Shown here in pieces: positions 1-7,021 of a DNA stretch of 64,000 bases (positions are counted from its first letter, which is position 1; every line of letters begins with the position of its first letter). The notes under the pieces were generated by a model. That model searched no databases, was not told the origin of the DNA, and worked only from the letters and a program-made list of their open reading frames with translations. The translations under genes were made by a program, and so were the position numbers. Origin of the DNA: DATARH01 sp036268075 (GTDB lineage: Bacteria; Pseudomonadota; Alphaproteobacteria; ATCC43930; CGMCC-115725); contig DATAUV010000114.1 of assembly GCA_036268075.1 (NCBI GenBank), positions 1 to 64,000 of the forward strand. Direction: 5' to 3'.

Positions 1-929
1 AGAAACTTCTGTCTCCGCTGGCGGCGCAGCGTGTCGCCGTCGACGGTGAGGAGCGGGCGGAGGGTTTCGTCGAGGGCGACGCCGAGGCGGGCGATGGCTT
101 CCTTCGGGAGGCGGTGGGCGCCGCCTAACGGCTCAGGCACGATCTCGTCGATGACGCCGAGGCGGTGGAGTTCCTGCGCGGTGAGGCGCAGCGCTTCGGC
201 GGCGTCCTGGGCGTGGGCGCCGTCGCGCCATAGGATCGAGGCGCAGCCCTCGGGCGAGATGACCGAATAGACCGAATGCTCCAGCATCAAGACGGTGTTG
301 GCGGCGGCGAGCGCGATCGCGCCGCCCGAGCCGCCCTCACCGATAATCGCGGCGATAAGCGGGGTGCGGATGTCGAGGCAGGTCTCGATCGCGCCGGCGA
401 TCGCCTCGCTCTGCCCGCGCGCCTCGGCGTCGATGCCGGGATAGGCGCCGGCGGTGTCGACCAGGGTCACGACCGGAAGCTGGAAATGCTCGGCCATGCG
501 CATCAGGCGCTTCGCCTTGCGGTAACCCTCGGGCCGCGCCATGCCGAAATTGCGCTTGATGCGGGTTTCGGTGTCGGCGCCCTTTTCGGTGCCGAGCACG
601 ACGACGCTGCGCCCGCGGAACCGGCCCATCCCGCCGATGATCGCGGCGTCCTCGGCAAAGGCGCGGTCGCCGGCGAGCGGCACGAAATCGGTGATGAGCC
701 CGGCGAGGTAGTCGACGCAATGCGGCCGTTCCGGGTGGCGCGCGACCTGCACCTTTTGCCACGGGGTGAGGCGCGCGTAGGTGCGCTGGAGCAAGGCGTC
801 GGCGCGCAATTCGAGCCGCCCGACCTCCTCGGCGATGTTGAGCCCGCTATCGGTCGACAGATGCCGCAGCTCGTCGATCTTGCCTTCGAGCTCGGCGATC
901 GGGCGCTCGAATTCGAGGAAATGCCGCAT
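1..929 (-). CDS. accA: acetyl-CoA carboxylase carboxyltransferase subunit alpha (partial, 3' end outside window)
   Basis: The minus strand reads open from an ATG at 929 to the window edge (309 codons), so the last few residues lie outside. The alpha subunit pairs with AccD to transfer carboxyl from carboxybiotin to acetyl-CoA, the first committed step of fatty acid synthesis, in the cytosol. The N-terminus (MRHFLEFERPIAELEGKI) is the family's helical start, and the crotonase-fold glycine patch GEGGSGGAIAL is present. The visible part is close to the usual length of about 317 residues. It sits 30 bp downstream of xerD on the same strand. The accA-xerD-aroK-aroB neighbourhood is typical of Rhodospirillales. 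Confidence 0.96.
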   Translation of the reverse strand, partial: MRHFLEFERPIAELEGKIDELRHLSTDSGLNIAEEVGRLELRADALLQRTYARLTPWQKVQVARHPERPHCVDYLAGLITDFVPLAGDRAFAEDAAIIGGMGRFRGRSVVVLGTEKGADTETRIKRNFGMARPEGYRKAKRLMRMAEHFQLPVVTLVDTAGAYPGIDAEARGQSEAIAGAIETCLDIRTPLIAAIIGEGGSGGAIALAAANTVLMLEHSVYSVISPEGCASILWRDGAHAQDAAEALRLTAQELHRLGVIDEIVPEPLGGAHRLPKEAIARLGVALDETLRPLLTVDGDTLRRQRRQKF

Positions 930-959
930 CGCTACCCGCCCACGATCACTTGCCCACGA

Positions 960-1877
960 TCACTTACGACGGGCCAGCGGGTGCGCGGTCTCGACGAGGC
1001 GCCGAAGGCGCTCGCCCTGGACGTGGGTGTAGATCTGCGTCGTCGCGATATCGGCGTGGCCCAGCATCTGCTGCACGCTGCGCAGATCGGCGCCGCCGTC
1101 GAGGAGGTGGCTGGCAAAGGCGTGGCGCAGCACGTGCGGCGACAGCCTCGCCGGGTCGAGACCGGCGCCGAGCGCCAGCTCCTTCAACAATTGTCCAACT
1201 CGCTGCCGGGTGAGAAACCCGCCCTCGCCGCGCGACGGAAACAGCCAGCGCGAGGTTTCGCCCTTGGGCAGGAAGTCGCGGCGGATGTCGAGGTAGTCGG
1301 CGAGCGCCCGGCGCGAGGGCGAGCTCAGCGGCACGACCCGCTCCTTGCCGCCCTTGCCGCGAACCAGCAGGATTCGCGGGTCGCGCTGCGCCGCCGACAC
1401 CGCCAGCGTCACCAGCTCCGACACGCGCAGGCCCGTGGCGTAGAGGAGTTCGAGGACGCAGCGCAGCCGCACCCCCTCGGGCCCCGGCCATTTGGCGGCG
1501 GTCTCGGTCAGCCGCGCCACCTCGTCTTCGCTGAGGATTTTCGGCAGCGGACGCCCGATGCGGGGCGCGTCGAGCCGCGCGGTCGGATCGTCGGAGCGGA
1601 CACCGTCGATCACCAGAAAGCGATAGAACTGCCGCATCGCCGACAGCCGCCGCGCCAAGGTTCTGGGGGCCAGCAAGCGGGTCGTGGCGGCGGCGAGGTA
1701 ATCGTGGAGGGCCTCGGGCTCGGCCTCGCCGAGGCTCGTCCCGCGCGCCGCGAGAAACCCCGCGAGGTCGGCGAGGTCGTTGCGATAGGCGCCGAGCGTC
1801 AACCGCGCGGCGCCGCGCTCGGCCGCCAGCATTTCGAGAAATCCCTCAAGCCGTAGGTCACTTGGGGAAGCGGGCAT
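960..1877 (-). CDS. xerD: site-specific tyrosine recombinase XerD
   Basis: A 305-residue tyrosine recombinase. With XerC, this family resolves chromosome dimers at dif. An N-terminal SAM-like core-binding domain covers about residues 5-90 and the catalytic domain about 110-295. The full catalytic set is visible: Arg151 (TGLRVSEL), Lys175, His248 and Arg251 (SPHVLRHAF), His274 (LGHADI) and nucleophile Tyr283 (TTQIYTHV). The length is normal for XerD. Its position between accA and aroK, the usual housekeeping locus, argues against a phage or integron integrase. The start overlaps the end of a 46-residue membrane protein gene by 20 bp, so the two are probably co-transcribed. Confidence 0.95.
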   Translation of the reverse strand: MPASPSDLRLEGFLEMLAAERGAARLTLGAYRNDLADLAGFLAARGTSLGEAEPEALHDYLAAATTRLLAPRTLARRLSAMRQFYRFLVIDGVRSDDPTARLDAPRIGRPLPKILSEDEVARLTETAAKWPGPEGVRLRCVLELLYATGLRVSELVTLAVSAAQRDPRILLVRGKGGKERVVPLSSPSRRALADYLDIRRDFLPKGETSRWLFPSRGEGGFLTRQRVGQLLKELALGAGLDPARLSPHVLRHAFASHLLDGGADLRSVQQMLGHADIATTQIYTHVQGERLRRLVETAHPLARRK

Positions 1878-1998
1878 CCGGCAACACCTTCTCGACCGGC
1901 GTCTGCGGCGCCGGGAAATCGTAATAGGCCAGAAACACCGCGCCGCCGGCCGCCATCAGCACGAACACCATAACGAGGATAACGGTCAACTTGGCCAT
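1858..1998 (-). CDS. 46-residue single-pass membrane protein upstream of xerD
   Basis: A short reading frame from ATG at 1998 to TGA at 1858 encodes 46 residues. It starts MAKLTVILVMVFVLMAAGG and continues AVFLAYYDF. Residues about 4-24 form one clear transmembrane helix, followed by a short polar, proline-rich tail that ends DARFPK. It overlaps the xerD start by 20 bp and is divergent from aroK, so it would be the first gene of a minus-strand xerD-accA transcript. I do not recognise a named family. The clean hydrophobic segment, the operon-style overlap and the fit to the gap before aroK support it as a real gene. A shadow frame cannot be fully excluded without conservation data. Confidence 0.65.
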   Translation of the reverse strand: MAKLTVILVMVFVLMAAGGAVFLAYYDFPAPQTPVEKVLPDARFPK

Positions 1999-2084
1999 TC
2001 CGCGACCCGTTTGCCGATGCCGAAGCGGCGGCGCCGATTGACGACCCGCCCGCGCCGTATGCTAGTACCCTCTCGGCGCGACGA

Positions 2085-2720
2085 ATGACAGCGGCGCGCG
2101 GGCGAGGCGCGCAGGCAATGGACTTGCAGGCGGAAACGGAGCGGACACGAGTGGCGGCGCGCGGCTTTATGCCGTGCCGCACGGTGGTGCTCGTCGGCCT
2201 GATGGGCGCCGGCAAGACCAAGATCGGGCGCCGATTGGCCACCCGCCTCAATTTGCCCTTTTTCGATTCGGACATCGAGATCGAGGAGGCGGCCGGCGAA
2301 ACCATCGCCGAGATCTTCCGCAACCGCGGCGAAGGTGCGTTTCGCGACGGCGAGCGGCGGGTGATCGCCCGGCTGCTGTGCCAGCCGCTGCACATCCTGG
2401 CCACGGGCGGCGGCGCCTTTATGGACCCGGCGACCCGAGCCGTCATCCGCCAGGGCGGCGTCTCGGTGTGGCTGCGCGCCGATCTCGACGTCTTGCTCGC
2501 CCGCGTCGCGCGGCGCACCGACCGGCCGCTCCTCAACGGGCGCGACCAGCGCGCGGTGATGGAAGACCTGATCGAGCGGCGTCACCCGATCTACGCCGAG
2601 GCCGATTTGACCGTAGACAGCGGCGAGGGGGCGCCGGAAGCGACCGTGGCGCGCGTGCTCGCCGCGCTGTCGGACTGCCCGCGCGCGCTGCTGCCGCCCG
2701 AGCCGGAGAGCGGAACATGA
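2085..2720 (+). CDS. aroK: shikimate kinase
   Basis: It phosphorylates shikimate at the 3-hydroxyl with ATP in the chorismate pathway. Numbered from the ATG at 2085 (211 residues), the Walker A motif is GLMGAGKT at 38-45. Substrate contacts Asp61/Asp63 (DSDIEIEE), Arg87 and the GGG at 108-110 follow, then the lid Arg147 (RPLL) and adenine-side Arg166 (RRHPIY). Real start is uncertain. ATG codons at 2118 and 2169 are in frame, none has a strong Shine-Dalgarno, and most homologues start nearer the P-loop. A weak promoter candidate (TTGACG 2038-2043, TATGCT 2058-2063, only 14 bp spacer) lies upstream. The stop overlaps aroB in an ATGA, indicating translational coupling. Confidence 0.95.
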   Translation: MTAARGRGAQAMDLQAETERTRVAARGFMPCRTVVLVGLMGAGKTKIGRRLATRLNLPFFDSDIEIEEAAGETIAEIFRNRGEGAFRDGERRVIARLLCQPLHILATGGGAFMDPATRAVIRQGGVSVWLRADLDVLLARVARRTDRPLLNGRDQRAVMEDLIERRHPIYAEADLTVDSGEGAPEATVARVLAALSDCPRALLPPEPESGT

Positions 2721-3823
2721 CCCAGCGCCTGACCGTCGAGCTCGCCGAACGCAGCTACGACATCCTCGTCGGCCCCGGCCTGATCACGCAGGCCGGCGCA
2801 GAGATCGCCCCCCTGATGCGCCGCAAGCAGGCCGTGATCGTCACCGACCAGACCGTCGCGCCGCATTACGGGGCGCCGCTGCAGGCGAGCCTGGAGGCGG
2901 CCGGGATCAGGCACCATACGATCATCCTGCCGCCGGGCGAGCACACCAAGGATTTCGCCCATTTCGGCCGGCTGATCGACGACATCCTCGCCTGCGGGAT
3001 CGAGCGCGGATCGATGCTGGTGGCGCTTGGCGGCGGCGTCGTCGGCGACATCACTGGGTTTGCCGCGGCGACGGTCTTGCGCGGGATCGATTTCGTGCAG
3101 ATCCCGACGACATTGCTGGCGCAGGTCGACAGCTCGGTGGGCGGCAAGACCGCGATCAACACGCCGGCCGGCAAGAACCTCGTCGGCGCATTCTACCAGC
3201 CGCGCCTCGTGATCATCGACACCGACACGCTGGCAACCCTGCCGCCACGCGAACTGGGCGCGGGTTATGCCGAAACGGTCAAGTACGGGCTGATCGCCGA
3301 TGCCGGTTTCTTCGACTGGCTCGACGCCGAAAACCGCGCCGTCTACCAGCTCGACGCGACGGCGCTGACCCGCGCGGTGATGACGAGTTGCGCGATGAAG
3401 GCGCGGATCGTCGCCGCCGACGAGCGCGAGACCGGCGACGAGCGGGCGCTCCTCAATTTCGGGCATACGTTCGGCCACGCGCTCGAAGCCGAGACCGGGT
3501 TCGGCGACCGGCTGCTGCATGGCGAGGCGGTCGCGCTGGGGATGGCGCTCGCCTTCGACTACGCCGTCCGCACCGGCCTCGTCGACCGAGCCGAGGCGCG
3601 GCGGGTGCGCGACCACCTCGACGCCGCAGGCCTGCCCACCGACCTCGCCGATGCCGGCCTCTCGGGTGCGGACGCCGCCCGGCTCCTCGCGCATATGGGC
3701 AAGGACAAAAAGGTCCGCGACGGCAAGATCACCCTCATTCTGCCGCGCCGCATCGGCGAAGCCTTTGTGATGCGCGACGCCCCGGCGGAGGAAATCCGGG
3801 CGTTTCTGGCCGGGCACGCTTAG
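2717..3823 (+). CDS. aroB: 3-dehydroquinate synthase
   Basis: It converts DAHP to 3-dehydroquinate, the second step of the shikimate pathway, using NAD+ and a divalent metal. The 368-residue product has the normal family length. The NAD-binding glycine run GGGVVGDITGFAAATVLRGI is followed by the substrate loop with QVDSSVGGKTAIN. The metal ligands are represented by AETVKYG and NFGHTFGHALE. The ATG at 2717 overlaps the aroK stop in ATGA. The two genes form the standard alphaproteobacterial aroKB pair, although the open frame itself extends far upstream within aroK. Confidence 0.96.
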   Translation: MTQRLTVELAERSYDILVGPGLITQAGAEIAPLMRRKQAVIVTDQTVAPHYGAPLQASLEAAGIRHHTIILPPGEHTKDFAHFGRLIDDILACGIERGSMLVALGGGVVGDITGFAAATVLRGIDFVQIPTTLLAQVDSSVGGKTAINTPAGKNLVGAFYQPRLVIIDTDTLATLPPRELGAGYAETVKYGLIADAGFFDWLDAENRAVYQLDATALTRAVMTSCAMKARIVAADERETGDERALLNFGHTFGHALEAETGFGDRLLHGEAVALGMALAFDYAVRTGLVDRAEARRVRDHLDAAGLPTDLADAGLSGADAARLLAHMGKDKKVRDGKITLILPRRIGEAFVMRDAPAEEIRAFLAGHA

Positions 3824-3837
3824 CTCTCGGCCGTTTT

Positions 3838-4012
3838 CCCCTCACTCCGACCCTCCCCCCGCAAGCGGGGCGAGGGAGTGCGATGTGACCTTCGCCCCGC
3901 TTGCGGAGAGGGGGGCCTATCGCGTGGCGATGGGAGGGAGAGGGGCAATCGGCACGGCGACCGAACCCTCACCCTCCCCTTCCGGCAAGCGAGAAGGAAG
4001 AGGGCGAGGGCC
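3838..4012. repeat. intergenic palindromic repeat, C/G-rich CCCTCNCCC family, copy 1
   Basis: The gap after aroB is filled by imperfect inverted repeats built on CCCCGCAAGCGGGGCGAGGG and its complement, followed by CCCTCACCCTCCCCTTCCGG and GAAGGAAGAGGGCGAGGG. Related copies occur at 46139-46240 and 58877-59044. Dispersed repeats of this style are common in alphaproteobacterial intergenic regions. The strong stem after aroB could also act as a transcript end, but there is no T-run. Confidence 0.7.
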
Positions 4013-4027
4013 GTCGGCGCAGGCAAC

Positions 4028-4330
4028 TCACATCCTCAGGCGCACCACAACCTCCGGCTGTACCGGGTCGATCCACGCCGGCCCCATCGCGGCGGCCGCG
4101 GCGCGGTAGAAATCGACGATGTAGACCCGGATCGCCGCGGTCAGGCTCGACGCGCTACGCTGGTCGTCGATCTCGGTGACGAGACTGTGCAGGCTCATTT
4201 CGCGGCGGCGCGCGATCTCGCGCAACGCCTCCCACATGGTCGGCTCAAGCCGGACGCTGGTGCGTCGGCCCGCAACGACGATATTGCGGATCACAAGGGT
4301 CGAACCAGATGGGTCGGTCATCGGCGGCAT
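4028..4330 (-). CDS. ribbon-helix-helix domain protein
   Basis: From ATG at 4330 it encodes 100 residues. The segment LVIRNIVVAGRRTSVRLEPT is a beta-strand followed by MWEALREIARRREMSLHSLV, matching the alphaproteobacterial ribbon-helix-helix family (RHH_4 type), which is probably DNA-binding. A longer frame from 4411 would add a 27-residue hydrophobic leader encoded by an AT-rich, promoter-like stretch and is unlikely; ATG 4321 is another option. No convincing Shine-Dalgarno precedes any of them. It is separated from bolA by an AT-rich patch that contains an inverted repeat, which could be its own operator. The target is unknown. Confidence 0.75.
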   Translation of the reverse strand: MPPMTDPSGSTLVIRNIVVAGRRTSVRLEPTMWEALREIARRREMSLHSLVTEIDDQRSASSLTAAIRVYIVDFYRAAAAAMGPAWIDPVQPEVVVRLRM

Positions 4331-4376
4331 ACCAAAGGAATGCGTACCGCCGCAAAATATGGGAATAGTGATTAAA

Positions 4377-4424
4377 ATACAATTATAGAGAGCATAAATT
4401 TTGTAACACACTTTGTGATTGTAT
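4377..4424 (-). promoter_or_regulatory. AT-rich patch with a TATAAT box and an ATACAAT/ATTGTAT inverted repeat
   Basis: This stretch is far more AT-rich than anything nearby. On the minus strand it has a perfect TATAAT (4382-4387) upstream of the ribbon-helix-helix gene, and a second TTGTAT-17-TATTTT arrangement closer to it. ATACAAT at 4377-4383 and ATTGTAT at 4418-4424 form an inverted pair. A promoter with autoregulation by the RHH protein is an inference; no operator for this family is known to me. Confidence 0.4.
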
Positions 4425-4705
4425 CAATCCTCCGGGCCGTACTCGCCCGGCGCGAGCGTGCTCAGCGACAACGCGTGGAGGCCGCCGGCGAGATCGGCGG
4501 CCAGCGTCTCGTAGACGAGGCGTTGCCGCGCAACCCGGCCGAGGCCGGCAAAGGCGGACGAGACGATGGCGATGGTAAAATGCGTTTCGCCGCCCGAGCG
4601 CGCCCCGGCATGACCGGCGTGGCGGGCGGAATCGTCGACGATCTTGAGCCGTGACGGCGCGAAGCGGGCACGCAGTTTTTGTTCGATTGTTTCGGCGACG
4701 TTCAT
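4424..4705 (-). CDS. bolA: BolA family protein
   Basis: A 93-residue BolA/IbaG-type protein. BolA proteins partner monothiol glutaredoxins in iron-sulphur cluster trafficking and stress response. The sequence shows the N-terminal helix AETIEQKLRARFAPSRLKIV, the loop with HAGHAGARSGGETHF, and the class II KH-like core VSSAFAGLGRVARQRLVYETL. The His normally found in RHR is replaced (VARQRLVYE). ATG 4705 overlaps the upstream HAD gene stop in ATGA, so the two are translationally coupled. It is the last gene of the long rpmH-to-bolA minus-strand run. A longer frame to 4819 is read-through of the HAD gene. Confidence 0.9.
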   Translation of the reverse strand: MNVAETIEQKLRARFAPSRLKIVDDSARHAGHAGARSGGETHFTIAIVSSAFAGLGRVARQRLVYETLAADLAGGLHALSLSTLAPGEYGPED

Positions 4706-5397
4706 GGCGCACTCGGTTTTGTCGCCGCGGTCAAAAACCCGGCGAGGTCTTCCACGATGTAATGGATGTGGTCGGCGTCGGAACCCGGCGCGGCCCAGTC
4801 GATCCCGGTGCGGATCCACGCGGTCGTCATGCCGAGCGCGGCGGCCGGCACAAGATTCTTCGCCATATCCTCAACCATAACTGCCGATTGTGGCGCTATT
4901 CCGTAGCGCTCGACAAATGCGCGAAACGGGATGCTGGCCGGCTTTGGCGTGAACTCCGACGCGACGATATCGAAAATCCCTGAAAATGAGGCACTTATGC
5001 CCAGATGCTCAAGCAAACGTTGAGCATGGCGCACGGACCCGTTGGTGTAGACCAGTTTGCGTCCCGGTAGCGCGGCAAGCGCCGTCACCAGCGCCGGATT
5101 CGCCGGGACCAGGCTCAGGTCGACCTCGTGGACAAAGGCGAGAAATTCGTGCGGATCGATGCGGTCGACCTGCATCAGCCCGTTCATCGTCGTGCCGTGC
5201 TCGAGGAAATAGCGGCGGCGCAGCGCGATCGCCTGCTCCATCGCGAGGCCGAGGCGGGTGCAGATATAATCATTCATCCGCACCTGCACCTGCTCGAACA
5301 GCCCGCAATTGGCGGGGTACAACGTGTTGTCGAGATCGAACACCCAGGTATCGATCCCGTCGAGCGGGCGGGGTGTGCCGCGGGCGGTATGCGTCAT
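4702..5397 (-). CDS. HAD-family pyrimidine 5'-nucleotidase
   Basis: A 231-residue HAD-superfamily hydrolase of the pyrimidine 5'-nucleotidase (SDT1-like) type, which dephosphorylates nucleoside monophosphates. Motif I DLDNTLYPA gives nucleophile Asp21 and Asp23. Motif II is VYTNGS, motif III Lys is in FTPKP (about 152) and motif IV is VEDM (about 175-178). The helical cap lies between motifs I and II. The start at 5397 follows argB by 8 bp, and the stop overlaps bolA. The argB-HAD-bolA order is common in Rhodospirillales, which makes this a housekeeping member rather than an accessory phosphatase. Confidence 0.9.
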   Translation of the reverse strand: MTHTARGTPRPLDGIDTWVFDLDNTLYPANCGLFEQVQVRMNDYICTRLGLAMEQAIALRRRYFLEHGTTMNGLMQVDRIDPHEFLAFVHEVDLSLVPANPALVTALAALPGRKLVYTNGSVRHAQRLLEHLGISASFSGIFDIVASEFTPKPASIPFRAFVERYGIAPQSAVMVEDMAKNLVPAAALGMTTAWIRTGIDWAAPGSDADHIHYIVEDLAGFLTAATKPSAP

Positions 5398-5405
5398 CGT
5401 CTCGC

Positions 5406-6278
5406 TCAGCCTCCCCGGATCAAGGTTCCGGCGCCCTCGGTGAAGAGTTCGAGGAGGATCGCGTGCGGGACCCTGCCGTCGAGGATCACCGCCGCCGCGG
5501 TGCCGCCGTCGACCGCTTCGAGACAGGTCTCGACCTTGGGGATCATGCCGCCCGAGATCGTGCCGTCGGCGACGAGACGCCGGGATTCGGTGGCGCTGAG
5601 CTCGGGGATCAGCCTTTTTTCGGCGTCGAGCACGCCAGGAACGTCGGTCAGCAGCAGGAAACGCTCGGCCCCGACCGCCGCGGCGACCGCGCCGGCGACC
5701 GTGTCGGCGTTGATGTTGTAGGTCTCGCCGCCCGCCCCGACCCCGATCGGTGCGATCACCGGGATCATGCCGGCCGTGCGGAACCCGTCGAGCACGCCCG
5801 CCGCCACATGCTCGGGCTCGCCGACCCACCCGAGCTCGCCGTTACGGGTCAGCTTCCGCGCGCGCAGCAGGTTCCCGTCCTTGCCGCAAACCCCGATCGC
5901 GCAGCCGCCGGCCCGGTTGACCGCCGCGACGAGCTGCTTGTTGATGGTCCCGGCGAGGACCATCTCGACGACCTCCATCGTCGCGTCGTCGGTGACCCTG
6001 AGCCCGTTGATGAACCGGCTCTTGATCCCGAGCCGGTCGAGCATCCGATTGATCTGCGGACCGCCGCCATGCACGACGATCGGGTTGATCCCGACCTGTT
6101 TGAGCAGGACGACGTCCTGGGCAAATGTCTCGCCGCCGGCGCCCATCGCGTGGCCGCCGTATTTGACCACGACGGTCTTGCCGGCATAGCGGCCGAGATA
6201 GGGCACGGCCTCGGCCAGGACGGAGGCGACGAGGGCAGGATCGATGCCGGACGGTAGGGAATTCGCGGGCTCGCTCAT
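5406..6278 (-). CDS. argB: acetylglutamate kinase
   Basis: It phosphorylates N-acetyl-L-glutamate with ATP, the second step of arginine biosynthesis. The 290-residue product begins MSEPANSLPSG. The amino-acid-kinase phosphate loop KYGGHAMG and VHGGGPQIN appear early, and NINADTVAGAVA near residue 190. The family ends with GGMIPKVETCLEAVDGGT and LFTEGAGTLI. The N-terminal helix and length match arginine-sensitive hexameric enzymes, but feedback inhibition cannot be proved from this sequence. It lies 11 bp downstream of engB and 8 bp upstream of the HAD gene, inside the same transcript. Confidence 0.96.
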   Translation of the reverse strand: MSEPANSLPSGIDPALVASVLAEAVPYLGRYAGKTVVVKYGGHAMGAGGETFAQDVVLLKQVGINPIVVHGGGPQINRMLDRLGIKSRFINGLRVTDDATMEVVEMVLAGTINKQLVAAVNRAGGCAIGVCGKDGNLLRARKLTRNGELGWVGEPEHVAAGVLDGFRTAGMIPVIAPIGVGAGGETYNINADTVAGAVAAAVGAERFLLLTDVPGVLDAEKRLIPELSATESRRLVADGTISGGMIPKVETCLEAVDGGTAAAVILDGRVPHAILLELFTEGAGTLIRGG

Positions 6279-6289
6279 TGCCGCGGAGT

Positions 6290-7021
6290 CTAACGCGCCT
6301 GCCGCGGCGGCGCCACCTCGGCAAAGCCGGCGAGGACCGCCCGCAACGCTGGTATGCCGAGACCGGAATGGGCGCTGACGGCGGCGATCTCGGGGTGCGC
6401 CGCGCCGTGCCGCAGCAGCTCGCCCGCGACTGTATCACGCACCGCCGCGAGCGCCGCCGGCCGCGGCTTGTCGGCCTTGGTCAGCACGATCTGGTAGCTG
6501 AGCCCGGCCTCGTCGCAGAGCCGCATCATCGGCGCGTCGGCGGCGAGGATGCCGTGCCGCGAATCGATCAACAGGCACGCCCGCATCAGCCGCACCCGCC
6601 CCTGGAGATAGCGCCGCATCACCCCGGTCCACGCGGCGATCTCGCCCTTGGGGGCCGCCGCGTAACCGTAGCCGGGCAGATCCACCAGCATCAGCCGGCC
6701 GCCGAGATCGAAGAAATTGATCTGCCGCGTCCGCCCCGGCGTCCGCGACATCCGCGCCAGCACGCGCCGGCCGGTCAGCGCGTTGATGAGGCTCGACTTG
6801 CCGACATTGGAGCGGCCGATAAAGGCGATCTCGGGCAGCGTGTCCGGCGGCATCCCGCCCGACCCGGTCGCGCCGAAGATAAAGCGGCATTCCTGCGCGA
6901 ACAGCAGCCGCCCGGCCTCGATTGACGCCGGATCGGCCAGCGCAGGATCGGCCAGCGCCGGGTCGGTCTCGGTGGCAGCGTCGTCGATCAGGCCGCCCCG
7001 GCGCGGTGCATGATCACCCAT
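6290..7021 (-). CDS. engB: ribosome biogenesis GTP-binding protein EngB (YihA/YsxC)
   Basis: A TRAFAC-class GTPase needed for 50S ribosome assembly. From ATG 7021 it has 243 residues: G1 GRSNVGKS at 69-76, the G2-region threonine in TPGRTRQ, G3 DLPG at 114-117, G4 TKAD at 181-184 and G5 SAH near 216. The start lies 34 bp inside the end of yidC. This is the only ATG that leaves a normal N-terminus ahead of RLLFAQECRFIFG. A tandem 15-bp duplication in the 5' part gives PALADPALADPAS, an in-frame low-complexity insertion specific to this leader. Confidence 0.93.
   Translation of the reverse strand: MGDHAPRRGGLIDDAATETDPALADPALADPASIEAGRLLFAQECRFIFGATGSGGMPPDTLPEIAFIGRSNVGKSSLINALTGRRVLARMSRTPGRTRQINFFDLGGRLMLVDLPGYGYAAAPKGEIAAWTGVMRRYLQGRVRLMRACLLIDSRHGILAADAPMMRLCDEAGLSYQIVLTKADKPRPAALAAVRDTVAGELLRHGAAHPEIAAVSAHSGLGIPALRAVLAGFAEVAPPRQAR

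Noticed and set aside
276..1856. Plus-strand 526-codon frame opposite accA and xerD
   Set aside because: It is the complement of two recognised genes, is Arg/Gly/Ala-rich and shows no motif; a GC-rich antisense shadow.
960..1877. XerD-like recombinase as a sign of an integrative element
   Set aside because: It lies in the conserved accA-xerD-aroK-aroB neighbourhood and has the normal housekeeping length.
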